Positions 1-9,426 of a stretch of 21,646 nucleotides of DNA are shown in pieces (position 1 is the stretch's first letter; each line of letters opens with the position of its first letter). Source of the stretch: Chara braunii (Eukaryota > Streptophyta > Charophyceae > Charales > Characeae); NCBI GenBank assembly GCA_003427395.1, contig BFEA01000221.1:1611230-1632875 (forward strand), given 5' to 3'. The notes under the pieces are model-generated. The model searched no databases. It saw only the letters and a program-made list of their open reading frames with translations, and was not told where the DNA came from. The position numbers were made by a program, and so were the translations under genes.

Positions 1-54
<54 letters not shown>
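1..54. repeat. (CT)n microsatellite
   Basis: Uninterrupted CT dinucleotide, 27 copies, starting at the window edge, so its true length is unknown. It is followed by a T-rich stretch to about position 160. Long CT/GA tracts recur at 18048-18106. Confidence 0.98.
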
Positions 55-57
<3 letters not shown>

Positions 58-480
58 CCGTCCCATGTGCGCCTTTCCCTTTTCTTTTCTTTTTTTTTTT
101 CAACGAAGAATATGTTTTTTATTAATTTTTAATTTCTTTTTTCGTTAATTTTTTTTTGGGGGAGCAAATTGCACCGACCGGGCGTTGGTTTCCCCGACCC
201 CCGAAAGTCGCGGCGCGTTAACGGCCGCGACTTTTTTTTATAGCTGGGCGAGGTACTGGTGGTTTAATGACCGGATGGGCTCAGTAGATGCCAAGTTGGA
301 TTAACTCTGTGCTAGGACAGCAGTCGCAATGAAGGCAGTGGCCACACCTAGGCCACTTGTTTCCCCTATCAGACCATCACGAGCGGCAGGTAGTGTGGGT
401 CCATTAGTGACACCTCCGTAGCAGGCCAGTTTCAGTTTGGTATGCCTTGTCAACTAGTATCACTGCCCCCAATTTGTCAC
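55..480. other. non-coding stretch, no recognisable gene
   Basis: T-rich DNA to about 160, then GC-rich DNA with a hairpin at 204-234, then sequence without a usable reading frame. It precedes gag of the outer + strand gypsy element, so it could contain that element's 5' LTR or leader. I could not match it to the 3' LTR-like block at 9427-10388. Confidence 0.4.
204..234. repeat. perfect 10-bp hairpin
   Basis: Arms AAAGTCGCGG (204-213) and CCGCGACTTT (225-234) are exact reverse complements around an 11-base loop that contains the palindrome CGTTAACG. A T run follows. A diverged relative of the left arm and loop (CCCCGAGAGTCGC then GTGCGTTAA) occurs near 7917-7938, inside an insertion in another element. 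No function is assigned. Confidence 0.7.
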
Positions 481-1293
481 GGGATAATGGGGACGAGAAG
501 GGAGGGAACTTAGATACCTGCTTAATGGCAGTCCCATTGTATGTCGGGATGAAGGACACAGAAAAGGACAAGGAATTTATTGTATAACTTCAACGTCCCT
601 GAAAGGCTCCACAACAACATGACTGAATGAAGTTGTAGCAACAGCCGACTTTGGCCTGGGCCAAAACCAAGACCTTGGAGGGTTCGATGGGGCTATCAGA
701 GAGGAGGTCCCACTATCACACGACTGCACAAAAGACCACAGATGAGGTCTGCTTGCTGGAGACTCACGAGTACAGAAATGTTCAGGAGTGGTGTAGACCA
801 TAAAGCACCTCATCAAGGTCCTAGGGGTTAGGTATGACTTCGAGATACTCTTGCTGAGTCATTTGCGCACACTCCCAAAGAACATTAGGAATTTGCTGGC
901 AAGTGAGGCCAGCACAACATACAATGAATTCACCTCCCTTAACAACAAGGGCCTTAGTCTTGTTGGGAAGGAAGAAGCATCAATGATGATGGTAATCAGG
1001 AGGAGATCAAATTTTTCCCAGACCTGAACATGGCAGAGCATGGAGAGTTCACTGGTGAGTCTGGTCGTGAGGGAGGGGTCACCGCTGTATGGAAGGCTAG
1101 GGAAGCTGGTTCCAAGGAGCCGGCCAAGAGTAAGGGGAAGCCCAAACAGGTGCCAATGTTGGTCAAAGGAGGTCTGTCTAGGAATGCCTGGTATGATAGA
1201 CATATCGAGGGTAAGTGCGTGAATTGTGGTGAGACCGGCCACATTAAGGATCGGTGCCCCAAGAACATTCAGGGAAACCAGACGGGCCACTAG
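480..1293 (+). pseudogene. gag: Degenerate Ty3/gypsy gag (capsid remnant and zinc knuckle)
   Basis: Gag forms the retrotransposon virus-like particle and its nucleocapsid part binds element RNA. The best part is the 87-codon frame at 1030-1293. It is lysine-rich and contains a complete CCHC zinc knuckle, CVNCGETGHIKDRC (1216-1257), spaced C-x2-C-x4-H-x4-C. Upstream, in another frame from 866, the peptide LPKNIRNLLASEAS resembles the C-terminal capsid segment of gypsy Gag, so a frameshift lies between 866 and 1030. A weaker Gag-like stretch reads around 480-600. Multiple stops make this a pseudogene. It is followed by pol remnants in the same orientation. Confidence 0.75.
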
Positions 1294-1640
1294 AGACATT
1301 AGCCGCGTCTACAAAAGTCTAAAGAGGCAGGAGAGTTATTCCTGACAAGGCTAGGCAGTTCCTCCCGTCAATCATAGTCCGACCAGGAGATGCTCTGCTC
1401 CAGAGATATGATGAAATCTTAGAGGAGCTAGGAACGGAAGTTCACAGAAACTCTATCGCATTCCGACCAGAAGGACTGTACGGATGAAGAAGTATTATTT
1501 ATCCTAAAGGAAAAGAGGAAACCTGCGGCTGTCTCTGTGCTACAGATTGCCCGCATTACCACAGATAGAATTTGGGAGAGGGTAGGTACGTAGTGTTCGT
1601 GTCTCCCAAGGGTCAGGCCGTAAAACCTCATAGGAGACAT
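1294..1640 (+). pseudogene. Presumed protease region of the + strand gypsy element, too decayed to read
   Basis: This lies exactly where the aspartic protease should be, between the zinc knuckle and RT. No frame stays open and I cannot find a D-[ST]-G motif. The assignment rests on position alone. Confidence 0.35.
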
Positions 1641-2798
1641 ACAACATCATCGGAGATTATTCAGACTTGTTTGAGGACCACTGGTGTAGTAGACAGGGAG
1701 ATTGTCCATGCCATACGGATTGTCCCAAAGTAAAATCCAAAAGGGCAAGATCTATAGGATGCCCCCTGTAGAAGCGAGTGAGCTTAGGAAGCAGCTCCAG
1801 AAACGGACACACAAGAGTTGGATCAGGCCTAGTACCTCACCTTATGGGTCTCTTGTTTTATTTGTACCTAAGAAGGGATGCACGCCGAGGATGTGCATTA
1901 ACGATAGGGGCCTCAATGTAACGTTGAGCCCTTGTACAGGGTGTATGAATGTGAGTACTGTATGAATGTAAGGACCTCAGTAAGATAGATTTGAAGTCCA
2001 GGTATCATCAGCTATGGATAAGGCTCAAGGATCAATGCAAGATTGTATTTTCAGACCAAGGATGGCCTGTACGAGTTTGTGGTGATGCCTTATGGGCTTG
2101 ATAACACACCTGGTACATTCCAGCATTCTATGAACAGGGTTTTCATTGACTAAGAAAAGTCCATCATCGTCAATGTCAATGGTATACTTGTTTGTAGTGA
2201 GACATTGGAAGAGCATGTAAAGCACCTGAAGATAGTCTTCGATATCCTTCGAAATGACAAGTATAAGACCAGTAGAGAAAAGAGCGAGTTACACACGCAC
2301 TAATTTGGGTCATGATATCTCTGCAGAAGGTTCAGGCCGGAGGATGCGAAAGTAACCTCCATTAGGGACTGCAGAAGGTTCAGGACGGAGGATGCAAAAG
2401 TAGCCTCCATTAGGGAAGAATGTCTTGAGGTCAGATCTTTCTTAGATATGACATGCTGCTATAGATCGTTTGTGCAGTATTACAGCACTATAGCCTGCCT
2501 CTTGAGTCTTGATTGATCTGACTCGACTTGATACCCCCCATGGGACTGGGATCGTGCATGTGAGAAGGGCTTCAAGCACTTGAAGCATGTCTTAATCAAT
2601 CACCCGGTTGTAAAGATTGCAGAACCTTATAAACTTTTCATTGTCATCACTGATGCCAATCAATACGGGATAGGCGCAGTGCTACAGCAGTCTGAGGGTA
2701 AACAGTTGTGAGAACTTGTGACCAATCAAGTTCATATGGAAGAAGATGCCATATGAGAAACTAGCACAGTCTACTCTGCACTAGTACCTCCAAGCCTG
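1641..2798 (+). pseudogene. pol: Degenerate gypsy reverse transcriptase and start of RNase H
   Basis: RT copies element RNA into cDNA. Recognisable pieces in order are: a linker with GVVDREIVHAIRIVP near 1690-1730; the RT N terminus at 1755-1935 with KGKIYRMPPVEASELRK and WIRPSTSPYGS; DLSKIDLKSRYHQL from 1973; and, after a frameshift near 2051, [14 protein letters not shown] and [12 protein letters not shown]. The frame has a TAA at 2151-2153. The catalytic Y-x-D-D motif reads N-V-N-G (2172-2183), so both aspartates are gone. The RNase H start (2541-2711) has TDANQYGIGAVLQQ. Reading stops at about 2798, in the middle of RNase H, and the next residues of the domain are found at 7210. I infer that a later insertion splits the gene. 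Confidence 0.85.
2321..2416 (+). repeat. 48-bp tandem duplication inside RT
   Basis: Two adjacent 48-bp units (2321-2368 and 2369-2416), both starting CTGCAGAAGG, differ at 3 positions. The length is 16 codons, so the duplication alone keeps frame. The units encode the segment after the RT palm (GHDISAEG and downstream). Confidence 0.95.
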
Positions 2799-3991
2799 TT
2801 TTTGCCGACCCTGAATTCACTGCGTTCCCAGTTTTGACGAGCCTGAGCCCCATGAGTTCCGCTCCTTTTTTTTTTCTCGTACTCTCACGTGCGAGGCCAA
2901 GGCCCTGACGAGCCCCTTTTTGGCTCTGTTATGCAGCACGTCGGCCGCCCTAAGTGAAGGCAGGCTCGACGAGGGCCTGCGGGCCCCTATTTCGGTCACC
3001 ACGCAACTGCGGAAAATTCAGGCAGTTGCGCAGCGACAGTTGGTTGAAGAGCACCCAGGCCCAGGCTGTCTGTTTGCATGTATGGAAGGCAGGCCCTGGG
3101 CTGGATACGGAATATGGGCCAAACATAGGCCGAGGACAGTTGGGCACAAGTAACCACCACAGGCCCTGGGCCTGATTCGCTTGGACTGGGCCTCAGCCTA
3201 TCGGGGCCTATCGGAAGCTTCTTGGGACAGGCCCAGCGTAGCAGCAGGCAGGCCACTTCCATATAGCAAAGGGCCTGCCTCCGCATTGGACATTCGGGTG
3301 CTGGCTGCATGCTGCGCAAGCGCTGCTGCGTTGAAGCTGGCCAGCGCTCACGCGCTCACGGGCGAGCTGGAAGGAGCAGGCAGCCATAGCCGAGTTGCGC
3401 TGCTGTGAGCTGGGTGTGGCGCAGGGTGGTCCTTGGGTGCATGTGGCATCTGTGTGTTGGGGAACGAGGTTGTGAGTGATGCGAGAGACATACCTGGTGC
3501 TGGAAGCGTGCGGCATTGGCCGCTATCTGCTCGTACTTCGGGAGAGCTGTTGTAGTCTAGGCTTAGATAGGATCTGCTAGTACTTCGGGAGAGCTGTTGT
3601 AGTCTAGGCTTAGATAGGATCTGCCATCTGTAGTCTGGGCGCCGAGCGCCGGATAGGATATCAACATTGGTTCTTCGTTGATGATGATGATGAGACTATT
3701 CCAGCATTGTCAATTATGAGCTTTTGATGTGCTCTTATTTGGTGAAACTCGTGATGCAATTCTGCTATTGGTTCGAGGTCATGACTATCTGGTCTTATGT
3801 GTATGATGCTGTTTGATTGCTGAAGTTCACTATCGCTCATCTTCCTTGCACACGGAAAAAAAAAAAAAAAAGACGCAGCAGTGAAACTCGCAAAAGAAGG
3901 GGAAATAAGGAAACGAAGCTTCGGCCGTGAAATTCAGTTCTATACATTCTTGGAAGCGGTAGTGTGAGTGTGCCCTCATTGAGGGCGTCTA
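2799..3991 (+). mobile_element. LTR-like non-coding block A, nested in the outer gypsy element
   Basis: About 1.2 kb of GC-rich then T-rich non-coding DNA between two pol fragments. It shares short exact words with blocks B (5382-7080) and C (9427-10388): GGCAGCCATAGC at 3379-3390 (also 6042-6053 and 9891-9902), a downstream TACCTG, and GGCCGTGAAATT at 3923-3934 (also 6543-6554). The stretch near 3728-3780 resembles block C near 10200-10260, with CTCATTTGGT- and AATTCTGCTAT-like words. I infer related LTRs or 3' regions of one gypsy family. Exact ends were not found. Frames inside it look like chance. Confidence 0.5.
3527..3620 (+). repeat. 47-bp tandem duplication
   Basis: Units 3527-3573 and 3574-3620, each starting CTGCT, differ at a single base. 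A third, partial and diverged copy follows (3621-3659). It lies in LTR-like block A. Confidence 0.95.
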
Positions 3992-5381
3992 GAAATTGGA
4001 GGACTGTTGTTTGAAAAGACGGATGTGCATGATAGACTATGTATTCTGAACAATGAAGAGATTAGAAGTCTGATCCCGGGGGAATGTCATGATACTGAGG
4101 GACTTTTCGGTTGGAGGAAAACGTATGCTAACCTCCTGCGTTCTTATACATGGACTGGAATGAAACATGACTGGATCGCTTATGTTCAAGGCTGTCAAGT
4201 TTGTCAGCGGAACAAGAGTTCCACACAGCCTCCCCTTGGTTTACTCAAACCGCTGCCTATTCCGTCAGGTCCTGGGGACTCTGTGTCTATTGACTTCATG
4301 GACACTAAAGTCAAAAGCAGAAATGGTAAAAGTCAGGTTATGGTTATAGTAGACCGGCTTAGCAAGTTTGCTGTGTTTGTTCCACTTCCTGGAGAAGCAA
4401 GAACTGAATTGGTGATTAGGGAATTCTTTAATCATGTGGTGAAAGATTTTGGGCATCTCTTGAGTATTGTAAGTGATAGGGATTCGCGGTTCACAGGTGA
4501 GCAGTGGCAGCAACTAATGAAGGTATACGGATCCAAACTGACTATGTCTTCAGGCTGACACCCTGAGGCAAATGGACAAACTGAGCAGATGAACAAGCTG
4601 CTGCAGCAAGTGCTGCGCATGTACATCCGGCCAGATCAGATTGACTGGGATGAACATCTGCCAAAAGTTGCTAGCGCCTATAATAACTTTGTGCATCTAG
4701 CTACATCAAGAACGCCTACTGAACTGCATCTTGGGTGGCGCCCACGAAGACCCATTGACTGTCTAAACCCTGATCAAGTTTCAGAGACTTCCGCCAGGAA
4801 CGAGGGAATTCGCTGTCCAATATCAGAAAGATCTGGAAAAGGTTAAGGAGAACATTAGTAAGGCGCAACATCAGATGATAGAACAAGCTAACAAGCAGCG
4901 TAGAGCTTCGCAATTTGCTGTAGGTGATCTAGTCTGGGTGAAGTCAAGAGAGTTCCTCCCTGAAGAGAACATTTCTCAGAAGTTATTACCTGCTTATCGA
5001 GGACCCTGGCAGATTCTTGATGTGGTTGGTGATGTTGATGGTCCTTCCTATGTTGTTGAGACTCCTCCACATTTGCACACATATCCGGTGTTCCATCCTT
5101 CAAAGGTATTGCCTTGCGTTAGTAATGACATGTTTCTGTCATGTAGATCTATGATTCCCCCTGATATGGATGGTAAGTATGATGTGGATAGAATTGTTGG
5201 GGAAGATGTTTACAGATCTGGACGCACGGGTAGACCACCGCGACAATATAAGGTCAGATTTGCCTATCAAGAACCTACAGAGGATCGATGGTTCACGAGA
5301 GATGAACTAAGAGAAACAGCACCGCATATTGTGTCATATTATGAAAGAGCTAAGAGAGGAGTTAACATGGTAGATAGATAA
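3992..5381 (+). pseudogene. pol: Gypsy integrase with chromo-like C terminus, 5'-truncated pol fragment
   Basis: Integrase joins element cDNA to host DNA; the chromo-like tail targets chromatin. Reading opens at 3992 just after LTR-like block A, with no RT or RNase H upstream. The zinc-binding domain keeps CHDTEG and CQVCQRNK, but the second histidine position reads L (EGLFGW). The catalytic core keeps IDFMD (first Asp 4292-4294), VSDRD (second Asp 4475-4477) and the Glu of NGQTEQ (4583-4585), with exactly 35 residues between the last two. Damage is a TGA at 4556-4558 and one frameshift near 4781. From 4782 the frame is open to the stop at 5381, with the C-terminal GDLVWVKSREF, YRGPWQILDVVG and the chromo-like TGRPPRQYKVRF and DRWFTRDELRETAP. 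This is the best-preserved pol piece of the + strand copies. Confidence 0.9.
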
Positions 5382-5559
5382 AATTCAAAATTGGTGATTT
5401 TCTCGGAGGACCTCGAAATTAGGCCGGCGAGAGTGAAATGCCTTCCACGATTCAGACCCCAAATTCGGGTCTCAGAGTCAGAAGTCCTGGTCAAGAGAGG
5501 CCGAGTTCGTCAAATTCAGAAAAGTCACAGTCGGGTACCTCAGCAGTCCAGTCCAATAG

Positions 5560-5745
5560 GCACCCAGCAAACAGTCACATCTTAGGAGCAAGAGTCACGT
5601 CTCATAATGAAAAGTCGTATTGAAAAGTCACATCCCACGAGTAAAAGGGCAGTACCACAGGCAAGAGTCATGACCCAGAGGTAGGAGTCCCTGTCCAGAG
5701 TCAAAAGTCACGTTCACAAGTGAAAAGTCATGACTCAAAGGCCCA
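5560..5745 (+). repeat. diverged AAAGTCA-type minisatellite
   Basis: Irregularly spaced variants of AAAAGTCA[CT] and AGAGTCA[CT] recur about every 12-40 bases, for example near 5612, 5624, 5664, 5702 and 5725. It looks like an old tandem array; the period is not constant. Confidence 0.55.
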
Positions 5746-6490
5746 AGCAGCAGCAGTCCAAAGGAAATTCGGGAAGGTTCCAGGCCTTGACATTCAGAAG
5801 CAGACAGGTCGTGGGGATGTGGTACCGGAACCAGTCAGGACCCAAGAAACAGAGGCTGGCACGAGTTAAAGTGCAAACCAAGACTACAAAAGGACTGGCC
5901 AGCCTCCCATTCGGGCAGATTGCTCATTCGCAAGTAGTGTGCAAGTGCTGGTGCTGGTGCACTTGTGCGCTAAAGTGGGAGCAGAGCGCTGAGGCCAGAG
6001 TGCTGCGCTAAGTGAGGGAGAGAGAGCGCTGGCAGGGAGAAGGCAGCCATAGCTGCGCCAGCACAGGGTGTTAATGCTAGCAGTTAGTAGTAGATTTCAG
6101 AGGGATTAGTAGAGTAGACAGTGGGTGTATTCAGAGTAGATCCTTGAGTAGAAGTTAGTGAGTGTGCACGCATGTAGGGAGGAGACACAGCGAGGACATA
6201 GCTAGAGAGAAGAGTTACACAAGAGAGAAGAGCAGAGAGGAGGAGATACTTACCTGAGAGTTCATGCTGGTTATTGGTTACCTGTGGCATGCGCTGATAT
6301 GTGCTGCTGACGCTGAACTCTTATTGCTCTTGTAATAACTTGTTTGAATTTGTAAGCTGCGTTACCTGGTCTTAATATCTCTGGTTCTCAGTGTGAATCA
6401 CGTGTGATCTCATACATGCATGTGGTGGTGGCGTGCACTCAATGATGTTGAACTAGGAGGTTCATTGCATCTCAGCCCCGTGGCCAGGTT

Positions 6491-6777
6491 GTCAGATTCC
6501 AGAAAGAGAAAGAAGGGGAAAAAAAAAAGGAAAGATGGATTGGGCCGTGAAATTGGCTCGATACAATCCTGTAAGTGCCAGTGTGATCAGGGTTACAATC
6601 CTCTGAGGAAACACAGCTTGAGCAGATCACACAATCCGCTGTCAGATTCCAGAAAGAGAAAAGAAAGAAAAAAAAAGGAAACACGGATTCGGCCATGATA
6701 CANTCCTGTAAGTGCCAGTGTGATCAGGGTTACAATCCTCTGAGGAAACACAGCTTGAGCAGATCACGGAATCCGCC
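6491..6777 (+). repeat. 150-bp tandem duplication containing an ambiguous base
   Basis: Unit 1 (6491-6640) and unit 2 (6641-6777) both start GTCAGATTCCAGAAAGAGAA and both end in an AGCAGATCAC / AATCCGC segment. Unit 2 is shorter, mainly by loss after the purine run. The only ambiguous base of the window (n) is at 6703 inside unit 2, which may mean an assembly problem here. Confidence 0.9.
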
Positions 6778-7080
6778 CTGCCTCGTTGGCAGGGGAATTA
6801 TAAGAATGAGAAGAGAAACAAAAAACAAAACAAAACAACAACGTTCAGATTCTCACCGTTTAAGCGGCAAGATTCACTCTGCGGAGGACTACTGTGAACA
6901 CGGCCTCCTAGACTGCCCTGCCCGACATCATTGCAGTCGAGAAAGTATCTGCTTTTTTTTTCCTCCTTTCATTCGCTGGCAATATAAGACTAAACGTTAT
7001 GGGACTTGTCGAGCCTGGGTCCCACTCCGCTTTCTTTGGAAACAGGCATTTTCCCCTAATTTTCCAACACTGGTGGAGGT

Positions 7081-7193
7081 ACTACCGTCTTCTCCCGAAC
7101 ACAATGCACCCTGATTATGAATGTATACAAGCTTGCTTTCTGGTCCCATACAGCCAAAATTGAGGTGCGTTGTGTTCGGGGGAAGACGGTAGT
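7081..7193. repeat. 30-bp inverted repeat with a 53-base loop
   Basis: 7081-7110 pairs with 7164-7193. 28 of 30 positions are complementary, and the two exceptions would be G-U pairs in a + strand transcript. It lies just before the point where the outer element's RNase H resumes. It could be a foldback or MITE-like insertion, or a small-RNA precursor. No target duplication was found. Confidence 0.85.
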
Positions 7194-7644
7194 GCTTTAG
7201 AGCAGTAGAAACACCACATCCATGGCAAACATTTCGAAGTTAGCTCTGACCATGAGACTCTCCAGTGGATCAAAACTCAGCCCACAGTGTCTGATTCACT
7301 GAAGTGATGGTTATCAACTTATCATCCATTGTCATGTTTGATTTCACGCTAAAGAAGGACGGTATAATATTGTTGCTGACCCGTTGTTACACAAAGCAGA
7401 CTTTCTAGGTGCACTTGTGACCAAGTTTGATCTAGACCGGCATGTACGTCAGCTGGCGGCAAAATCCTACCCTATGACAGTATTCGTAGCATCAGACGTC
7501 TGAATGCTCAGGATTGGAAGGGGCGTGAAGACTATAGAATGATAGAGGGACTGGTGTTTCTGAGTAACGATGGGTAGAGAGACTGTGTGTGTCCAATAGT
7601 GAGGCCCTTAGGAGCCTGTTTTCGTGAGAATGTCAGGATGTAGC

Positions 7645-7706
7645 AGGTCACTTCGGTTTCAAAAAGACTTACGCTAGGTCACTTCGGGTTCCAAAAGACT
7701 TATGCT
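7645..7706 (+). repeat. 31-bp tandem duplication in the integrase zinc-binding region
   Basis: 7645-7675 and 7676-7706, both starting AGGTCACTTCGG, differ at a few bases. Because 31 is not a multiple of three, it shifts the frame inside the zinc-binding domain. Confidence 0.93.
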
Positions 7707-7822
7707 AACTTATTACAACGCTTTTGGTGGCCAGGCATGAAGAGGGATGCCGAGATGCATGTTGAGAGTTGTGTGCAAGGGACAAACCTAGCACACAGGC
7801 CCCTCTAGGCTTAAACCACTGC

Positions 7823-8141
7823 GCTTCCCTTGGCGAGCCTAGAAACACCCCACGTGCCAAAGAAAACAAACTGGGGTGTTTTTCTTCGGCTGGTGCTGCC
7901 AGCCATGTAGCTCCAGTAGGATGTGCCCCGAGAGTCGCAGTGCGTTAAAGCGCCAGTACCCGGCCATACATCGGCTGCGGGCCCCTCACCGCAACTTTTG
8001 GAGGTCTAAAACGCGACATAGGCCACTGATGAAATTTATCAACGGCATTCCAGTCCCGAAAGTTGGGGTAGTGGGGACAAATTCATTTTCTGCAAGGCTG
8101 GGGTGGCAGTTTAACAACCGCATGGGAGTGGTTTAATAAAT
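7823..8141. mobile_element. 319-bp insertion of unknown type in integrase
   Basis: The integrase reading is interrupted after the codons for LKPL and resumes with PLPVPKG. The interruption is flanked by CCACTGC (7816-7822) and CCACTAC (8142-8148), an imperfect 7-bp duplication that suggests transposition. Inside it, AAACACCCCA (7843-7852) and TGGGGTGTTT (7872-7881) form a perfect 10-bp hairpin. A word near 7917-7938 resembles the hairpin at 204-234. No transposase is present, so it would be a non-autonomous element. Its 86-codon frame matches nothing I know. Confidence 0.55.
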
Positions 8142-8669
8142 CCACTACCCGTGCCCAAGGGACCAGGTCAATCCTTGGTCATGGACTTCGTGGACATGCT
8201 GGTAACTGGCAGAAAGGGGAGTAGGTTCAATAAGCAGATTTTGGTTATTGTAGACAGATTCTATATTTGCAAGATTTATACCTCTACCAGCTACCACTAA
8301 GAGTGAGTTAGTGATTACTGAATCCGCCATCGAATGGATCAAAGATTTAGGATTATCTGAAACAATAGTAAGTGCCAGAGATGTCCGGGTCGGAAGCGAA
8401 CAGTGGCAGAACCTGGTTCAAAAACTGGGTTCAGAACTTAGGCGACTTCAGGAAATAGTCCTGAAACTAACGGGCGGCTGAGCAGATGAACAGACGAGAA
8501 GAGCATCTTCTGCGATATATCATTTCTCCTGTTCAGATTGATTGGGATGTCAGACTTAACAATATACACTCAACCACTCACCCAATCAACTGCATTGGGG
8601 AAGGGAACCAAACACTCCCTTAGATTTCTTGTTTCCAGACCCCAAACTGCCATTGCAGTGTTCACCCAA

Positions 8670-8797
8670 ATACAACGTACGGTAATTCTTGCTGTATCTA
8701 GACTCAAAGTTGCCCCAAATACAGTTATAATGACCGTCATGTACGTACGTTGTATAATAGGCCATGGCAGTAGCCCTTGGAACTATATAATAGGCCT
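8670..8797. repeat. inverted and direct repeats in the rearranged integrase C-terminal segment
   Basis: ATACAACGTACG (8670-8681) and its exact complement (8744-8755) form a 12-bp inverted repeat with a 62-base spacer. It is followed by two copies of TATAATAGGCC about 34 bases apart (near 8753 and 8787). The integrase reading is lost here and resumes at about 8806 with NVKKMMKQTVEQLQKSRR, so this is extra or rearranged DNA. Confidence 0.7.
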
Positions 8798-9141
8798 TGG
8801 AATGTGAAAAAGATGATGAAACAGACTGTGGAACAGCTACAGAAATCACGGAGGGCAATGATAGACTCAGAAAATCCGCACAGAAGGGTGTGCAGTGTGC
8901 ACTTTCCAGGGGGTGATAGGGCTTGGGTTAGCAACTTAGCACATCTGAGGGCATGATATATCATGGGGCCCTGGACTGTCTTAGACATTGTAGGGAATGA
9001 TCCCGATGGCCCTTCCTATGTAATTGATGTCCGCCACATCTCCGCACTCACCCAGTCTTTCACACATCCAAACTCTTGTCATATACATACACAGCGGTCA
9101 GCTCCCTTTCCGGGGATCAATGCTCCCCCCAACCATGAGTC

Positions 9142-9343
9142 GAGGTCAAGCCGTGGGACACACCCAAATGACACGGGTCATCTAGATTCTAAAGAAGATC
9201 AGTGGTTTAGAGGTCAAGTCGTGGGTCACGAGAGATTATCCCTGTGCAGAAGCCACAGGCCAGAGGAAGAACACCTAAACGACAGATGCAGTTCAAGGGG
9301 GCCTTCAAGGGTCATCTAGATTCTAAAGAAGATCAGTGGTTTA
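9142..9343 (+). repeat. dispersed direct repeats in the chromo-like region
   Basis: A 35-bp word starting GGGTCATCTAGATTC is identical at 9175-9209 and 9309-9343. A second word, GAGGTCAAG-CGTGGG-CAC, occurs at 9142-9161 and 9210-9229 with two differences. The first copies seem to be a duplicated and scrambled version of the end of pol; the second 35-bp copy is the one that continues into the chromo-like domain. Confidence 0.9.
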
Positions 9344-9426
9344 CAAGGGAAGAGGTAATTGAGTCGGCTCCTGAAGTGGTTCTACACTATGAAAGAGCTC
9401 CAAAATCAAAGCATCAGCAAGATTGA

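Larger units (their letters stand above)
5382..7080 (+). mobile_element. LTR-like non-coding block B
   Basis: This begins at the stop codon of the integrase fragment, as a 3' LTR or untranslated region would. It shares GGCAGCCATAGC (6042-6053), a following TACCTG (6251) and GGCCGTGAAATT (6543-6554) with block A. Its first part is AAAGTCA-rich repetitive DNA, its middle is purine-rich (6100-6250), and its end carries a 150-bp-period tandem repeat. No coding sequence is supported. From about 6780 to 7080 I see nothing recognisable. Confidence 0.45.
7210..9424 (+). pseudogene. pol: Degenerate gypsy RNase H, integrase and chromo-like C terminus (right half of the split element)
   Basis: RNase H resumes with KHHIHGKHFE and SSDHETLQWIKTQPT, then after frameshifts KDGYNIVADPLLHKADFLGALV. 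Integrase follows. Its zinc-binding region (AGHFGFKKTYA) is disturbed by a 31-bp duplication and one cysteine of the C-x2-C pair is lost. A 319-bp insertion sits at 7823-8141. The core then resumes with PLPVPKGPGQSLVMDFVDM (first Asp 8184-8186). The second catalytic Asp is replaced (SARD; Ala codon 8374-8376). The C terminus includes GPWTVLDIVGNDPDGPSYV (from 8966) and the chromo-like DQWFTREEVIESAPEVVLHY (to about 9400), ending near 9424. Stops, frameshifts and duplications show long inactivity. Confidence 0.85.

Noticed and set aside
1-160. Possible relation of the left edge (CT tract then T-rich DNA, and a GGGGGAGCA word) to the spacer at 17080-18140
   Set aside because: Only simple sequence and about 15 bases match, which is within chance for such low-complexity DNA.
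577-1299. Minus-strand frames over the gag region
   Set aside because: They are antisense shadows; the + strand carries the zinc knuckle and Gag-like peptides.
6695-7114. 139-codon + strand frame
   Set aside because: It begins beside the ambiguous base in a tandem repeat, is arginine/cysteine mixed without domains, and runs into one arm of the hairpin.
7876-8136. 86-codon frame inside the 319-bp insertion
   Set aside because: No recognisable motif, no start context or relatives, and it lies in a probable non-autonomous insertion.
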